Positions 29,163 through 37,747 of a stretch of DNA of 64,000 bases are shown here, piece by piece (position 1 is the stretch's first letter; every line of letters begins with the position of its first letter). The DNA is taken from positions 62,001 through 126,000 of the forward strand of contig NZ_JAPSKV010000001.1 of NCBI RefSeq assembly GCF_031181385.1, given 5' to 3'. Made by a program: the position numbers and the translations under genes. This stretch comes from Fredinandcohnia onubensis (GTDB lineage Bacteria > Bacillota > Bacilli > Bacillales > Bacillaceae_L). The notes below the pieces were generated by a model that did no database searches, had not been told where the DNA came from, and worked only from the letters and a program-made list of their open reading frames with translations.

Positions 29163-29455
29163 TTCAATTAAATTCATGTCTAGGGATTCCAATTTCCTTA
29201 ACAAAAATGAGTACCGCGGTAAAACTTCTATGCAATCCTCATAATGCTTCTATATCATTCCATCCATACTGTTACATATAAAATGTTTCATCTATCTCTT
29301 GAATTCCTTAAGAGAAAAATGCGAAAACGCTTTTATATAATGGACGAATGAACCAATCATCAAATGCGCTTTGGCGGGCGTTATAACCAAATCAATTGGA
29401 GAGCATTTACGAGTAAGTAGAAATAATTTTAAACTAGAAAAAGAGTGGTGTACGA

Positions 29456-30748
29456 ATGAGTATTACAATTTCAAGCCTAGAAAACATGAAGCTAAAAGAA
29501 TTATACGAATTAGCACGTGAATTTAAGGTTTCTTATTATAGCAAGTTAACGAAGAAAGAATTGATTTTTGCAATTCTAAAAGCACGGGCAGAGCAGGATG
29601 GCCTTTTATTTATGGAAGGTGTTCTAGAAATTATCCAATCAGAAGGATTTGGATTCCTTCGTCCAATCAACTATTCTCCATCGTCTGAAGATATCTATAT
29701 TTCTGCATCTCAAATCCGTCGTTTTGACTTAAGAAACGGGGATAAGGTATCAGGTAAAGTGCGTCCTCCAAAGGAAAATGAACGTTATTATGGACTACTT
29801 CACGTGGAGGCTGTTAACGGTGATGATCCAGAATCAGCAAAGGAACGTGTTCACTTCCCAGGTCTAACCCCTCTATATCCAGATCGTCAAGTTATCTTAG
29901 AAACAAAGCCAAATCATATTTCAACTCGAATTATGGACATTTTGGCACCGGTTGGTTTCGGACAACGTGGACTAATTGTGGCGCCGCCAAAAGCTGGTAA
30001 AACGATGCTGATTAAGGAAATTGCAAACAGCATCACAACGAACCATCCTGAGGCTGAGCTGATCGTATTACTAATTGACGAACGCCCAGAAGAGGTTACA
30101 GACATCGAACGCTCAGTAGCGGGGGATGTTGTTAGTTCTACTTTTGATGAGGTTCCGGAAAACCATATTAAGGTTGCTGAACTTGTGTTAGAAAGGGCTA
30201 TGCGTCTTGTTGAGCACAAACGCGATGTCATTATCTTAATGGATAGTATCACTCGTCTAGCAAGAGCATATAACCTTGTCATCCCGCCAAGTGGACGTAC
30301 ATTATCAGGCGGGATTGACCCTGCTGCATTCCACCGTCCAAAGCGTTTCTTTGGGGCAGCGAGAAATATCGAAGAGGGTGGAAGTTTAACAATTCTAGCG
30401 ACTGCACTTGTTGACACAGGTTCCCGTATGGATGACGTTATCTATGAGGAATTCAAGGGTACTGGTAACATGGAGCTTCACCTTGATCGTTCACTTGCAG
30501 AAAGACGTATTTTCCCTGCGATCGATATTCGTCGTTCTGGTACAAGAAAAGAAGAACTTCTTATCGAAAAAGGCAAGCTGGATAAAATTTGGGCAATCCG
30601 AAAAGCAATGTCAGATTCCCCAGATTTTGCAGAGAAATTTTTACGTCGACTTAAGCAAACTAAGACAAATGCAGAGTTCTTTGAAATGCTTGAGGCAGAA
30701 AAGAAAGCGGCAGCTGCTAGAAGAAGCGGCAATCGTTCTGAATCGTAA
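29456..30748 (+). CDS. rho: Transcription termination factor Rho
   Basis: Hexameric RNA helicase that ends Rho-dependent transcripts. 430 residues: N-terminal RNA-binding OSB domain with EGFGFLRP (about 62-69), Walker A in [10 protein letters not shown] (about 178-187), Walker B in [18 protein letters not shown]-loop and R-loop regions ([28 protein letters not shown]). ATG 29456 follows AGAGTGGTG. The long leader (more than 430 bp) is consistent with the autoregulated rho leader known in B. subtilis, although the mechanism cannot be read here. Confidence 0.96.
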   Translation: MSITISSLENMKLKELYELAREFKVSYYSKLTKKELIFAILKARAEQDGLLFMEGVLEIIQSEGFGFLRPINYSPSSEDIYISASQIRRFDLRNGDKVSGKVRPPKENERYYGLLHVEAVNGDDPESAKERVHFPGLTPLYPDRQVILETKPNHISTRIMDILAPVGFGQRGLIVAPPKAGKTMLIKEIANSITTNHPEAELIVLLIDERPEEVTDIERSVAGDVVSSTFDEVPENHIKVAELVLERAMRLVEHKRDVIILMDSITRLARAYNLVIPPSGRTLSGGIDPAAFHRPKRFFGAARNIEEGGSLTILATALVDTGSRMDDVIYEEFKGTGNMELHLDRSLAERRIFPAIDIRRSGTRKEELLIEKGKLDKIWAIRKAMSDSPDFAEKFLRRLKQTKTNAEFFEMLEAEKKAAAARRSGNRSES

Positions 30749-30832
30749 GGTTTATATCCCGAAGCATGTACCTGCTTCAAATCTTGTTGGAAAAAATATT
30801 GCAAATTAGCGATTTTTAACAGCAGGATTAAG

Positions 30833-30861
30833 TTGCAATTCATAGCTTCACTTGTTATAAT
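30833..30861 (+). promoter_or_regulatory. Sigma-A promoter of rpmE
   Basis: TTGCAA (30833-30838), 17-nt spacer, TATAAT (30856-30861); about 100 bp before rpmE. Confidence 0.8.
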
Positions 30862-30960
30862 TTCAACATGTGCGTTTTAGGTATACAAAATACATTGCGA
30901 TTTTGCTAAAACGTAACTCTGTTTCGATCAAATGATTCAGGGCGGAAGGAGATGAGACGA

Positions 30961-31161
30961 ATGAAATCAGGAATTCATCCAAACTACAAAAAAGTTATGG
31001 TGAAATGTGCTTGTGGAAACGAATTTGAATCTGGTTCTGTAAAAGAGGAGATCCGCGTTGAGGTTTGCTCAGAGTGTCACCCATTCTATACAGGCCGTCA
31101 GAAGTTCGCTGATGCAGGTGGACGTGTAGATAAATTCAACAAAAAATACGGTATTAAATAA
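30961..31161 (+). CDS. rpmE: Ribosomal protein L31 (zinc-binding type)
   Basis: 66 residues ([26 protein letters not shown]). Four cysteines in C-x-C ... C-x-x-C arrangement (CACG about 16-18, CSEC about 37-40) identify the zinc-containing form, not the zinc-free YtiA type made in zinc starvation. AAGGAGATGA precedes ATG 30961; the upstream ATG at 30952 overlaps that site and is rejected. Own promoter and terminator. Confidence 0.97.
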   Translation: MKSGIHPNYKKVMVKCACGNEFESGSVKEEIRVEVCSECHPFYTGRQKFADAGGRVDKFNKKYGIK

Positions 31162-31177
31162 TATCGGTTTGAAAGCC

Positions 31178-31215
31178 AAAAACAGGCAAGTTTTCTCTTC
31201 TTGCCTGTTTTTTTT
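31178..31215 (+). terminator. Terminator of rpmE
   Basis: AAACAGGCAAG pairs with CTTGCCTGTTT across a 9-nt loop, followed by a long T run. Confidence 0.92.
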
Positions 31216-31335
31216 GCTACTAAACCTATTTTTTCTCGCAATTATAGATACTTACCTCTTAAAAATAATCCTCAAAACCCATAGTCAATTAGTTGGCTCG
31301 GTAGAAACAACCCGAGGAAAGGAGACTTTCGTTTC

Positions 31336-31956
31336 ATGTATATTATGAAGCAAAGTGGCTGGCTTGAAGTAATTTGTGGAAGCATGTTTTCAGGAAAATC
31401 CGAAGAACTGATTCGACGTGTACGTCGTACTGAATTCGCAAGACAATCCGTTCAGGTGTTTAAGCCTCAAATAGATAATCGATATAGTGAAAATTCCGTT
31501 GTGTCACATAATGGTTCATCCTTTATAGCAAAACCAGTTGCAACTTCAGCTGATCTTTTAAAAGAGGTCTCTGCCGATACAGATGTAGTTGCAATTGATG
31601 AAGTACAATTTTTTGATGATGAGATTGTAGAAGTGGTTCAAACACTTGCAAATCGTGGTCATCGCGTAATCGTTGCTGGCTTAGACCAAGACTTCCGAGG
31701 AGAGCCGTTTGGAAAAGTGCCTGAGCTACTTTCGCTAGCTGAGCTTGTTACTAAATTACAGGCGGTATGTTCAGTCTGTGGTTCACCTTCTAGCAGAACA
31801 CAACGCTTAATTAATGGACAACCTGCATCCTATGATGATCCGATCATCTTAGTAGGTGCTTCTGAGTCGTATGAGCCACGTTGCCGTCACCATCATGAAG
31901 TACCAGGAAAACCATTATTACAATCTGCTGTTCAAAAGGATACAATGAAATTATAA
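31336..31956 (+). CDS. tdk: Thymidine kinase
   Basis: Salvage phosphorylation of thymidine. 206 residues of the type II family: P-loop [15 protein letters not shown] (about 12-26), DEVQFFD (about 90-96), zinc cysteines in CSVCGSP (about 150-153) and the C-terminal C-R-H-H-H-E. GAGGAAAGGAG lies upstream of ATG 31336. It is followed by a weak terminator at 31958-31985 and convergent racA. Confidence 0.96.
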   Translation: MYIMKQSGWLEVICGSMFSGKSEELIRRVRRTEFARQSVQVFKPQIDNRYSENSVVSHNGSSFIAKPVATSADLLKEVSADTDVVAIDEVQFFDDEIVEVVQTLANRGHRVIVAGLDQDFRGEPFGKVPELLSLAELVTKLQAVCSVCGSPSSRTQRLINGQPASYDDPIILVGASESYEPRCRHHHEVPGKPLLQSAVQKDTMKL

Positions 31957-31957
31957 G

Positions 31958-31985
31958 GCGCTCCTGATTGGGGTGCTTTTTCTTT
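31958..31985 (+). terminator. Terminator of tdk
   Basis: GCGCTCC (31958-31964) pairs with GGGGTGC (31970-31976) with G-T pairs, then TTTTTCTTTT. Confidence 0.65.
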
Positions 31986-31992
31986 TCGGGCA

Positions 31993-32026
31993 TAAAAAAA
32001 GATCAGGTTTTTTGTGTCCTGATCTT
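31993..32026 (-). terminator. Terminator of racA
   Basis: On the minus strand AAGATCAGG (32026-32018) pairs with CCTGATCTT (32007-31999), followed by seven T. The stem overlaps the last bases of the racA stop codon. Confidence 0.88.
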
Positions 32027-32540
32027 AAAAGAGGAATCCGAGAACTCTTTTACGTTTTCTTGAACCTTCTACTTTTTCGAGTGTAATGGCCGTTTGTTTT
32101 TGTAACTCTTCCTTTTCTCTTTCAAGCAGCTCGATATAGTCCTCCATTTTTTGCATCCTCTTTTGTAGTTCATCAATTTCCTTGCGATGTTGAAGCAGCT
32201 GATAGGAAACAACGTCACTCGCTTTTTCTTGAATTTGTCTTTCGTTTTCTTTAATCCGATCCATGATTGCGTTTAATTTTTCTGAGAGTGTTTTATCTGA
32301 TGCTTGAACCATTTTCCGTGCGGTCCCCTTCCTAGGCGCTGGTGTAGATAATTCGATTTTATCAGAAGGGACACCGGATTTCACTTGATTCCGTATTCCT
32401 TCGAATAGTGGAAAATCTGTTTCCTCAAATACATAGTGTCCGTATTCGTTTTTCGCACATTGTAAATTAAAGATTTTAATCCATTTCCGAACCGTTTTTG
32501 TTGATACCCCCAATTTTTTTGCGAACTGCGCAGTATTCAC
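32025..32540 (-). CDS. racA: Chromosome-anchoring protein RacA
   Basis: 171 residues: MerR-like N-terminal HTH (MNTAQFAKKLGVSTKTVRKWIKIFNLQCAKNEYGHYVF), a linker, a long coiled coil (about residues 83-155) and a basic C-terminal tail (GSRKRKRVLGFLF). This is the layout of RacA, which binds near-origin DNA and anchors it to the pole through DivIVA when sporulation begins. GTG 32540 with AGGGGGATGG upstream. Identity is supported by position near tdk and prfA, by the length close to the 184-residue B. subtilis RacA, and by a sigma-H promoter at 32604-32630. The body of the sequence is diverged. Confidence 0.82.
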   Translation of the reverse strand: MNTAQFAKKLGVSTKTVRKWIKIFNLQCAKNEYGHYVFEETDFPLFEGIRNQVKSGVPSDKIELSTPAPRKGTARKMVQASDKTLSEKLNAIMDRIKENERQIQEKASDVVSYQLLQHRKEIDELQKRMQKMEDYIELLEREKEELQKQTAITLEKVEGSRKRKRVLGFLF

Positions 32541-32603
32541 ACCAACCCATCCCCCTATTATCTCTATTTTTTATTTTGAACCGATTCTTTATCTACTACT
32601 ACG

Positions 32604-32630
32604 ATTCTCCTTTTATCGATAAAATCCTTC
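32604..32630 (-). promoter_or_regulatory. Sigma-H type promoter of racA
   Basis: On the minus strand GAAGGATTT (32630-32622), 11-nt spacer, GGAGAAT (32610-32604) fits RnAGGAwww-N11-RnnGAAT at every constrained position. B. subtilis racA is transcribed by sigma-H. Confidence 0.75.
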
Positions 32631-32737
32631 CGTCTAGACAAAACTAGAACCGTTTCGTCAAAGAAAGAACCAATCCAACATAATTTCTTTAATTCGACAG
32701 CGAAATTTGGAAGAGAATAGTTATTCCGTAATTTGCT

Positions 32738-32766
32738 TTGACGATGTGGGTACCCTATACTATAAT
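32738..32766 (+). promoter_or_regulatory. Sigma-A promoter of prfA-prmC
   Basis: TTGACG (32738-32743), 17-nt spacer, TATAAT (32761-32766); only 36 bp before the prfA start, so the leader is short. Confidence 0.85.
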
Positions 32767-32801
32767 TATACTGTTATGGACTAAATTTTGAGGTGAAGAA
32801 C

Positions 32802-33869
32802 GTGTTCGATCGTTTAGAGGCTGTTGAAGCTCGTTATGAAAAACTAAATGAACTATTGAGTGACCCGGATATCGTAAGTGATACAAATAAACTACGTGAA
32901 TATTCAAAAGAACAATCTGATATACAAGAAACGGTAGAGAAGTATAGAGAGTACAAAGAGGTTAAGGAACAGTTAACCGATGCGAAAGCAATGCTTGAAG
33001 AGAAGCTGGATGCAGAAATGCGTGAGATGGTGAAGGAAGAAATCAATGAGCTTGAGGACCAAATGGAGGACCTTGAGGAGCGCCTGCACGTGTTACTATT
33101 GCCGAAGGATCCGAATGATGACAAAAACGTTATCATGGAAATTCGTGGTGCTGCAGGTGGAGATGAGGCTGCGCTATTTGCTGGTGATCTTTATCGTATG
33201 TACAGCCGCTTTGCTGAGCACCAAGGCTGGAAGACTGAAGTTATGGATTCAAACTCAACGGGTGTTGGTGGATATAAAGAGATCATCTTTATGATTACAG
33301 GAAAAGGTGCTTATTCGAAATTGAAGTTCGAAAATGGGGCACACCGTGTGCAACGTGTACCTGAAACGGAATCAGGTGGACGTATTCATACATCAACTGC
33401 AACTGTAGCGGTACTACCTGAAGCAGAAGAGGTTGAAGTTGAAATTCATGAAAAGGATATTCGTGTTGATACGTTTGCATCTAGTGGACCTGGAGGACAA
33501 AGTGTTAACACCACAATGTCAGCGGTTCGTTTAACGCATTTGCCAACTGGAACTGTGGTTTCCTGTCAGGATGAGAAATCGCAAATCAAAAACAAGGAAA
33601 AAGCAATGAAAGTATTGCGTGCCCGTGTTTATGATAAGTTCCAACAGGAAGCGCAAGCGGAATACGACCAAAACCGGAAACAAGCCGTAGGTACAGGTGA
33701 CCGTTCAGAACGTATCCGTACGTACAATTTCCCACAAAACCGTGTAACTGACCACCGTATCGGATTAACGATACAAAAGCTTGATCAAATCCTAACAGGG
33801 AAACTTGATGAAGTCATTGATGCTCTCATCATGGAAGACCAAGCAAGAAAAATGGAGCAAGCCGAATAA
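32802..33869 (+). CDS. prfA: Peptide chain release factor 1
   Basis: Terminates translation at UAA and UAG. 355 residues with the N-terminal coiled region, the stop-codon-reading domain and the GGQ motif ([12 protein letters not shown]) that triggers peptidyl-tRNA hydrolysis. The frame is open from GTG 32793, but GAGGTGA at 32790-32796 is correctly spaced from GTG 32802, giving (M)[11 protein letters not shown], which aligns with the usual start. It overlaps prmC by 1 nt; PrmC methylates the Gln of the GGQ motif. Confidence 0.96.
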   Translation: MFDRLEAVEARYEKLNELLSDPDIVSDTNKLREYSKEQSDIQETVEKYREYKEVKEQLTDAKAMLEEKLDAEMREMVKEEINELEDQMEDLEERLHVLLLPKDPNDDKNVIMEIRGAAGGDEAALFAGDLYRMYSRFAEHQGWKTEVMDSNSTGVGGYKEIIFMITGKGAYSKLKFENGAHRVQRVPETESGGRIHTSTATVAVLPEAEEVEVEIHEKDIRVDTFASSGPGGQSVNTTMSAVRLTHLPTGTVVSCQDEKSQIKNKEKAMKVLRARVYDKFQQEAQAEYDQNRKQAVGTGDRSERIRTYNFPQNRVTDHRIGLTIQKLDQILTGKLDEVIDALIMEDQARKMEQAE

Positions 33870-34738
33870 TGGCAGAATTTCATAAAATATTCGAAGCCCT
33901 CAAATGGGCTTCTTCTTTTTTACGGGAACACGGTCGGGAAGAGAATATCGGGGAAATGTTGTTATGTCATTACCTAGAGTTAAGTCGAGCGCGACTTCTT
34001 GCAGAAATTAGAGAAGAGCTTCCTCCAGCTGTGAAGGAGAAGTTTGTAGCAGCTATCGAGAAAGTCGTGAGTGGAGTTCCGGTCCAACACATCATGGGCT
34101 ATGAGGAGTTTTACGGGCGTAAATTTTTAGTGAATGAGGAAGTCTTAATTCCTAGGCCTGAGACGGAAGAATTGGTTCAAGGGTTACTTGCGAGAATCGG
34201 ACGGTTGTATCCTGCAACAGACATGCTGAAGGTCGTGGATGTTGGGACGGGTAGTGGAGCGATATCGATTACACTTGCTCTTGAAGACGGGCGATTAGAT
34301 GTAATGACAGTGGATATAGCAATGGCTTCTATTGAGGTGGCGCAGGAAAATGCAGAGCGGTTAGGCGCAAAGGTAAGGTTTATTGATGGTGACTTATTAG
34401 GACCGTTAATAGAAGAAGGGCAAAAGGTGGACGTGGTTGTATCCAACCCACCGTATATTCCGGAAAATGATATTGCGACGTTGTCAACGGTTGTGAAGGA
34501 TCATGAACCTCTCCGGGCTTTAGTAGGTGGCCAGGATGGATTGGATTTCTATCGCCGATTTATGAAGGAGATACCTCTCGTTTTAAGAGAAAGAGGGATA
34601 GTGGCCTTTGAAGTAGGCATTGGTCAGGGGGAAGATGTTGCGCAAATGCTACGTGATACTTTTTCTGGAGCAAAAGTAGAAGTGGTTAACGACATTAATG
34701 GAAAAGACCGTATGGTTTTTGCTGAAATAGGTTTTTAA
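33869..34738 (+). CDS. prmC: Release factor glutamine methyltransferase
   Basis: S-adenosylmethionine-dependent N5-methylation of the GGQ glutamine of release factors. 289 residues: N-terminal helical domain, then a Rossmann methyltransferase with [17 protein letters not shown] (about 116-132) and the catalytic [11 protein letters not shown] (about 189-199). Its ATG shares one base with the prfA stop codon (TAATG), so translation is coupled to that of its substrate. It ends at the terminator 34736-34770. Confidence 0.95.
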   Translation: MAEFHKIFEALKWASSFLREHGREENIGEMLLCHYLELSRARLLAEIREELPPAVKEKFVAAIEKVVSGVPVQHIMGYEEFYGRKFLVNEEVLIPRPETEELVQGLLARIGRLYPATDMLKVVDVGTGSGAISITLALEDGRLDVMTVDIAMASIEVAQENAERLGAKVRFIDGDLLGPLIEEGQKVDVVVSNPPYIPENDIATLSTVVKDHEPLRALVGGQDGLDFYRRFMKEIPLVLRERGIVAFEVGIGQGEDVAQMLRDTFSGAKVEVVNDINGKDRMVFAEIGF

Positions 34739-34770
34739 AAAGGCTTGGCGTAGGTGCCAAGCCTTTTTTT
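34736..34770 (+). terminator. Terminator of prfA-prmC
   Basis: AAAAAGGCTTGGC pairs with GCCAAGCCTTTTT around GTAGGT, followed by T. Confidence 0.92.
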
Positions 34771-34788
34771 GATGGTGTACTAGATGAA

Positions 34789-34906
34789 TTGCGTGATGTT
34801 TCGCTGTTTTTGCGTTTTAATCCTAGTAATTGCGTTTTAAATACGATAAATACGCGATCCTGAACGAGAATTGCGTGATAAAGTCAATAATTGCGCTTTA
34901 TCACTT
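34789..34906. repeat. Phased 20-21-bp tandem array 2 (core TTGCGT)
   Basis: TTGCG occurs at 34789, 34810, 34830, 34871 and 34891, with a degenerate TACGCG at about 34851, i.e. steps of 20-21 bp. Flanking drift includes GTTTTAA and GTGATAA. It lies between the prmC terminator and the convergent membrane-protein gene. No coding capacity. Confidence 0.75.
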
Positions 34907-34908
34907 TT

Positions 34909-35382
34909 CTAGTAGTTCTTCTTCCAAGAAATAAAGTAAGCAATGATCTGTATTAATGGATACAGCAAAAATAAGATAATTGGGTAGTAGGGTACGCTGT
35001 CTGAGATGAATGGATAGAGTAAAAATAGTGCGCTGATGATTGGGAATGTGTACCACATACTGATATAAGAAGCTCGACATGCTTTTCCAGTGAGTTCCTT
35101 TTCACGTTCGTCACCTTCTTCAAATTCGGTAGGCAACAAAAATACACGTTTCCATGACTTTCGCTTCCGTTTTAATTTTGGTAAGGTGATAGCTGCAAAA
35201 ATAGTCCCAATTAAAATTGTGGCAAAAATGGGCACCATGTTAATTTCAATCGACCAAGGTGGCTCAGGGTTGTTTTTTACAATATCGGCAAAATCAATTT
35301 GAGCAAAGTACAAAGATGATAATCCCCATCCAAATAGCGCTAGTGAAACAATCGAGAACACAACATTACGAGCAATACTCAT
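34909..35382 (-). CDS. Four-helix membrane protein of unknown function, partner of an Xre regulator
   Basis: 157 residues with four predicted membrane helices (about 6-26, 45-65, 107-126 and 130-152). A charged cytoplasmic segment between helices 2 and 3 (LKRKRKSWKRVFLLPTEFEEGDEREKELTGKA) carries the GDEREKELTGKA motif seen in several small Gram-positive membrane proteins. It follows the Xre-type HTH gene with a 2-nt gap, a common two-gene arrangement in Firmicutes. GGAGG at 35397-35393 is 10 nt from ATG 35382; the GTG at 35388 is too close. Function unknown. Confidence 0.7.
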   Translation of the reverse strand: MSIARNVVFSIVSLALFGWGLSSLYFAQIDFADIVKNNPEPPWSIEINMVPIFATILIGTIFAAITLPKLKRKRKSWKRVFLLPTEFEEGDEREKELTGKACRASYISMWYTFPIISALFLLYPFISDSVPYYPIILFLLYPLIQIIAYFISWKKNY

Positions 35383-35384
35383 CT

Positions 35385-35588
35385 TCACTCATCCTCCAAA
35401 TAAAAAATTTTTTCGATTGGCAAGTTAAACGTTCGTGCGATATTCATTGCAAGCAAAAGTGATGGTATATAGCTTCCCTTCTCCAATGCTACAATCGTTT
35501 GCCGCGTCACGTTCACTTTTTCAGCAAGTGCACCCTGTGTAAGACTGTGCTTTGCACGGAGCTCCTTCACACGATTTTTAATATCCAT
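35385..35588 (-). CDS. Xre/Cro-CI family helix-turn-helix regulator
   Basis: 67-residue single-domain DNA-binding protein (KNRVKELRAKHSLTQGALAEKVNVTRQTIVALEKGSYIPSLLLAMNIARTFNLPIEKIFYLED), very like the small Xre regulators paired with membrane proteins in Bacillus. GGAGG lies 9 nt before ATG 35588; the TTG at 35594 is too close to it. It likely represses its own operon. The phased 52-bp palindromic array starts about 110 bp upstream of it, in the region shared with the divergent spoIIR. Confidence 0.85.
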   Translation of the reverse strand: MDIKNRVKELRAKHSLTQGALAEKVNVTRQTIVALEKGSYIPSLLLAMNIARTFNLPIEKIFYLEDE

Positions 35589-35700
35589 TGGCAATATCCT
35601 CCAAATGTTTCTGCCTTAATTGTATGGTAAACTATACATTTTGTAAAGTCAACTTTACATTCATTAAAAAACTATTTAAAGACCTAAACCTAGTCGCTCG

Positions 35701-36020
35701 GTCCAAATCCTTTTCTTATTTGGACACACTGCCGGCAATTCCTTTTCGTGCTGTCAGAATCAGGCATGTATTCTGACTCGCTGATTGCAATTCCTTTTCG
35801 TGCAGTCGGAATCAGGCATGTATTCTGACTCGCTGATTGCAATTCCTTTTCGTGCAGTCGGAATCAGGCATGTATTCTGACTCACTGATTGCAATTCCTT
35901 TTCGTGCAGTCGGAATCAGGCATGTATTCTGACTCACTGATCGCAATTCCTGCTTGTGCTGTCAGAATCAGCTACGTATTCGGACTTACAGTTCGCTCTC
36001 TCGGCTCGACCAGTCCGAAT
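35701..36020. repeat. Phased 52-bp array of palindromes, array 3 (core GTCNNAAT-N9-ATTNNGAC)
   Basis: Left half-sites GTCNNAAT start at 35701, 35753, 35805, 35857, 35909, 35961 and 36013, exactly 52 bp apart. The right half-site ATTNNGAC starts 17 bp into each of the first six units. Unit 0 has GTCCAAAT/ATTTGGAC and unit 1 GTCAGAAT/ATTCTGAC, so the arms change together. Units 1-5 also share the filler GCAATTCCTTTTCGTGC. It occupies most of the divergent spacer between the Xre gene and spoIIR. There are no unique spacers, so it is not a CRISPR array. Confidence 0.92.
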
Positions 36021-36065
36021 CATCTCACTGAAAAAAATAGTTTAATAGATTTTTCAAATTTGGTA

Positions 36066-36094
36066 GTTTAGGATTCTATTTTTTTGGCGAGAAT
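36066..36094 (+). promoter_or_regulatory. Sigma-F type promoter of spoIIR
   Basis: GTTTA (36066-36070), 15-nt spacer, GGCGAGAAT (36086-36094). The -10 matches the sigma-F consensus GGnnAnAmT fully and the -35 matches GyATA at 4 of 5. B. subtilis spoIIR is a sigma-F gene. Confidence 0.7.
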
Positions 36095-36120
36095 GGTTTG
36101 TGAAGGGATGGTGCTAGAGA

Positions 36121-36804
36121 GTGAGTAAACAAATTGCGATTATATCATTTATATTTTTAATGTTAATTGGGGCGAATAGCCATTTATTGATAAAAGAAAC
36201 AAGTGCGGAAGGGTATCAGGTGATTCCTGATGAAGCGATTCGACTTCGCATCTTAGCAAACAGTGATTCCAAAGAGGATCAAGCGTTAAAGCGCAAGGTA
36301 CGCGACGCGGTGAATGCAGAGATTACGGTATGGGTAGCGGAGTTAACTTCAATTGAAGCAGCAAGAGAGTTGATTCAAGAGAGACTACCAGAAATCGAGA
36401 AGATCGTTGCTAGAGTTTTAGAAGAAGAAAAGAGCAATCAAAATTATTCAGTCGATTACGGACGCAATGTTCAATTTCCAACAAAGCTTTACGGTCAATT
36501 CTTATACCCAGCGGGTGAGTATGAAGCAATTCTGATTTCGTTAGGTGAGGCTGAAGGGGCAAACTGGTGGTGCGTGTTATTCCCGCCATTATGTTTCTTA
36601 GACTTTTCAACTGGTGATGCAATTGAAGCGTCGGATGAAGAGGGAAAAGATGTAGCGATGGATCAAGAAGAGCAAGAAGTTGAGAAGAAAGATAAGCAAG
36701 AAAAGAAAGACAAGAAAGAAAATGCAGAGAATCAGGAAAGTGAAGGGGAAGAGGTAGAGGTAAAGTTCTTCTTGGTTGAATTGTTCACTTCACTTTTTAG
36801 CTAA
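36121..36804 (+). CDS. spoIIR: Stage II sporulation protein R
   Basis: Forespore-made signalling protein secreted to the intermembrane space, where it activates SpoIIGA to process pro-sigma-E in the mother cell. 227 residues: N-terminal signal/anchor (ISFIFLMLIGANSHLLI), then the family core (IPDEAIRLRILANSDSKEDQALKRKVRDAV, about 36-65; YPAGEYEAILISLGEAEGANWWCVLFPPLCFLD, about 127-159). A strongly charged Lys/Glu tract (about 190-213) precedes a hydrophobic end. GTG 36121. The sigma-F promoter upstream fits its role. Confidence 0.93.
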   Translation: MSKQIAIISFIFLMLIGANSHLLIKETSAEGYQVIPDEAIRLRILANSDSKEDQALKRKVRDAVNAEITVWVAELTSIEAARELIQERLPEIEKIVARVLEEEKSNQNYSVDYGRNVQFPTKLYGQFLYPAGEYEAILISLGEAEGANWWCVLFPPLCFLDFSTGDAIEASDEEGKDVAMDQEEQEVEKKDKQEKKDKKENAENQESEGEEVEVKFFLVELFTSLFS

Positions 36805-36881
36805 AAGTCTAGCATTTGGTTCTATTTGTTTTGAAGCCCTCATAGAGTAGTTACTAGATAACGAAAGATGGGGTGGAGAAG

Positions 36882-37328
36882 GTGAAACAAATTAGAACGG
36901 CAACTGAACAGGATATTGAAAAAGTAAAAGCGTTTTTAGGACAAGCTGAAGTAAGTGCGGAAGGTATTGAATCGATAATTGACCATTTTATATTACTTGA
37001 GGACGCTGAGCAAAAAATCCTCGCAACTTTAGGAATTGAGAGAATTGAAAAGGATGGCTTACTTCGATCGCTCGTAATCTCGCCGGGTGTGGACCAAACG
37101 AATTTATTAACCCTGTTTAAGAGTGCAATTTCACTAGCGAAGCATAAGGAAATAGCCCGTTTATATTTAGCAACAAATAAGCAAGCGTCTATTCAATTTT
37201 TCGCCATGCTTGGTTTTGGGCAAGTTGAAACGAGTGAGCTTCCTGATCATATCAAAGGGTCAAATCATATCTCACAACTGCTTGAAAAAGCCGACCCGAT
37301 GTTCATGTTTTCGCAAATTGAAAAATAA
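36882..37328 (+). CDS. ywlB: YwlB-like GNAT-fold protein
   Basis: 148 residues with a GNAT acetyltransferase-like pattern: IRTATEQDIEKVKAFL at the start, a central beta strand with DGLLRSLVISPGV, and LYLATNKQASIQFFAMLGFGQVE near the end, which is the typical GNAT C-terminal motif. The acetyl-CoA loop (R/Q-x-x-G-x-G/A) is not conserved, so activity is doubtful. Position between spoIIR and tsaC equals ywlB of B. subtilis (ywlA is missing here). The start is GTG 36882 or GTG 36873; neither has an ideal site, and the former aligns better with the family start. Confidence 0.7.
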   Translation: MKQIRTATEQDIEKVKAFLGQAEVSAEGIESIIDHFILLEDAEQKILATLGIERIEKDGLLRSLVISPGVDQTNLLTLFKSAISLAKHKEIARLYLATNKQASIQFFAMLGFGQVETSELPDHIKGSNHISQLLEKADPMFMFSQIEK

Positions 37329-37403
37329 GATTAGTTTTCAAACCCTTGTTTGTGAATGGAATGTTCGCAGGTAGGGGTTTTATTTGTGTTTATACACCTA
37401 ATT

Positions 37404-37747
37404 TGTGGATATTGTGGATAAGTTTTGTTGTTAAAAAGTAAAAAAATATGATAGTCTATGGAACGTGTAGAAAAATATGGACTGTGGATACATTTTTCCT
37501 GTAGGTGTGATTTATGGAAAAGTTGGTTATATCCACAAAACTATCCACATTTTCGGTTAAATTATCCACAAAATGTGGATAACACTTGTTTTCTACCCAT
37601 TATATACCTATACTTTTTTATATTATAATAATAAATAAACTACATAACTAAAGGAATTCTTTATAGGAGTTGCGTTACATGGAAACAAAACAATGGGTTG
37701 TGGATAAATATGAACAAGATTTAGAATCTTATCCACAAATAAAAGAG
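37404..37747. promoter_or_regulatory. DnaA-box cluster at tsaC
   Basis: Nine DnaA boxes. Exact TTATCCACA (either strand) is at 37413-37421, 37562-37570, 37574-37582, 37699-37707 and 37739-37747. One-mismatch forms are at 37404-37412, 37483-37491, 37529-37537 and 37541-37549. The pair at 37562-37582 is an inverted repeat with a 3-bp gap, just upstream of the tsaC -35. The last two lie inside the tsaC reading frame. B. subtilis is known to carry a DnaA-box cluster at the same gene (ywlC). Confidence 0.9.
37586..37614 (+). promoter_or_regulatory. tsaC promoter
   Basis: TTGTTT (37586-37591), 17-nt spacer, TATACT (37609-37614), 4 bp downstream of the inverted DnaA-box pair and 65 bp before the start codon. 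DnaA binding there would touch the -35 region. Confidence 0.65.

Noticed and set aside
29209-29230. TACCGCGGTA before rho, resembling the T-box GGTACCGCG motif
   Set aside because: The AGGGTGG part, the specifier stem and the downstream T-box terminator are missing, and rho is not an amino-acid gene.
35735-35994. Possible CRISPR array (regular 52-bp repeats)
   Set aside because: Units are contiguous and degenerate with no unique spacers between identical repeats, and there are no cas genes in the window.
35889-36071. 60-codon plus-strand frame in the 52-bp array
   Set aside because: Formed by the repeat unit; similar frames appear in each repeat copy, without a ribosome site.
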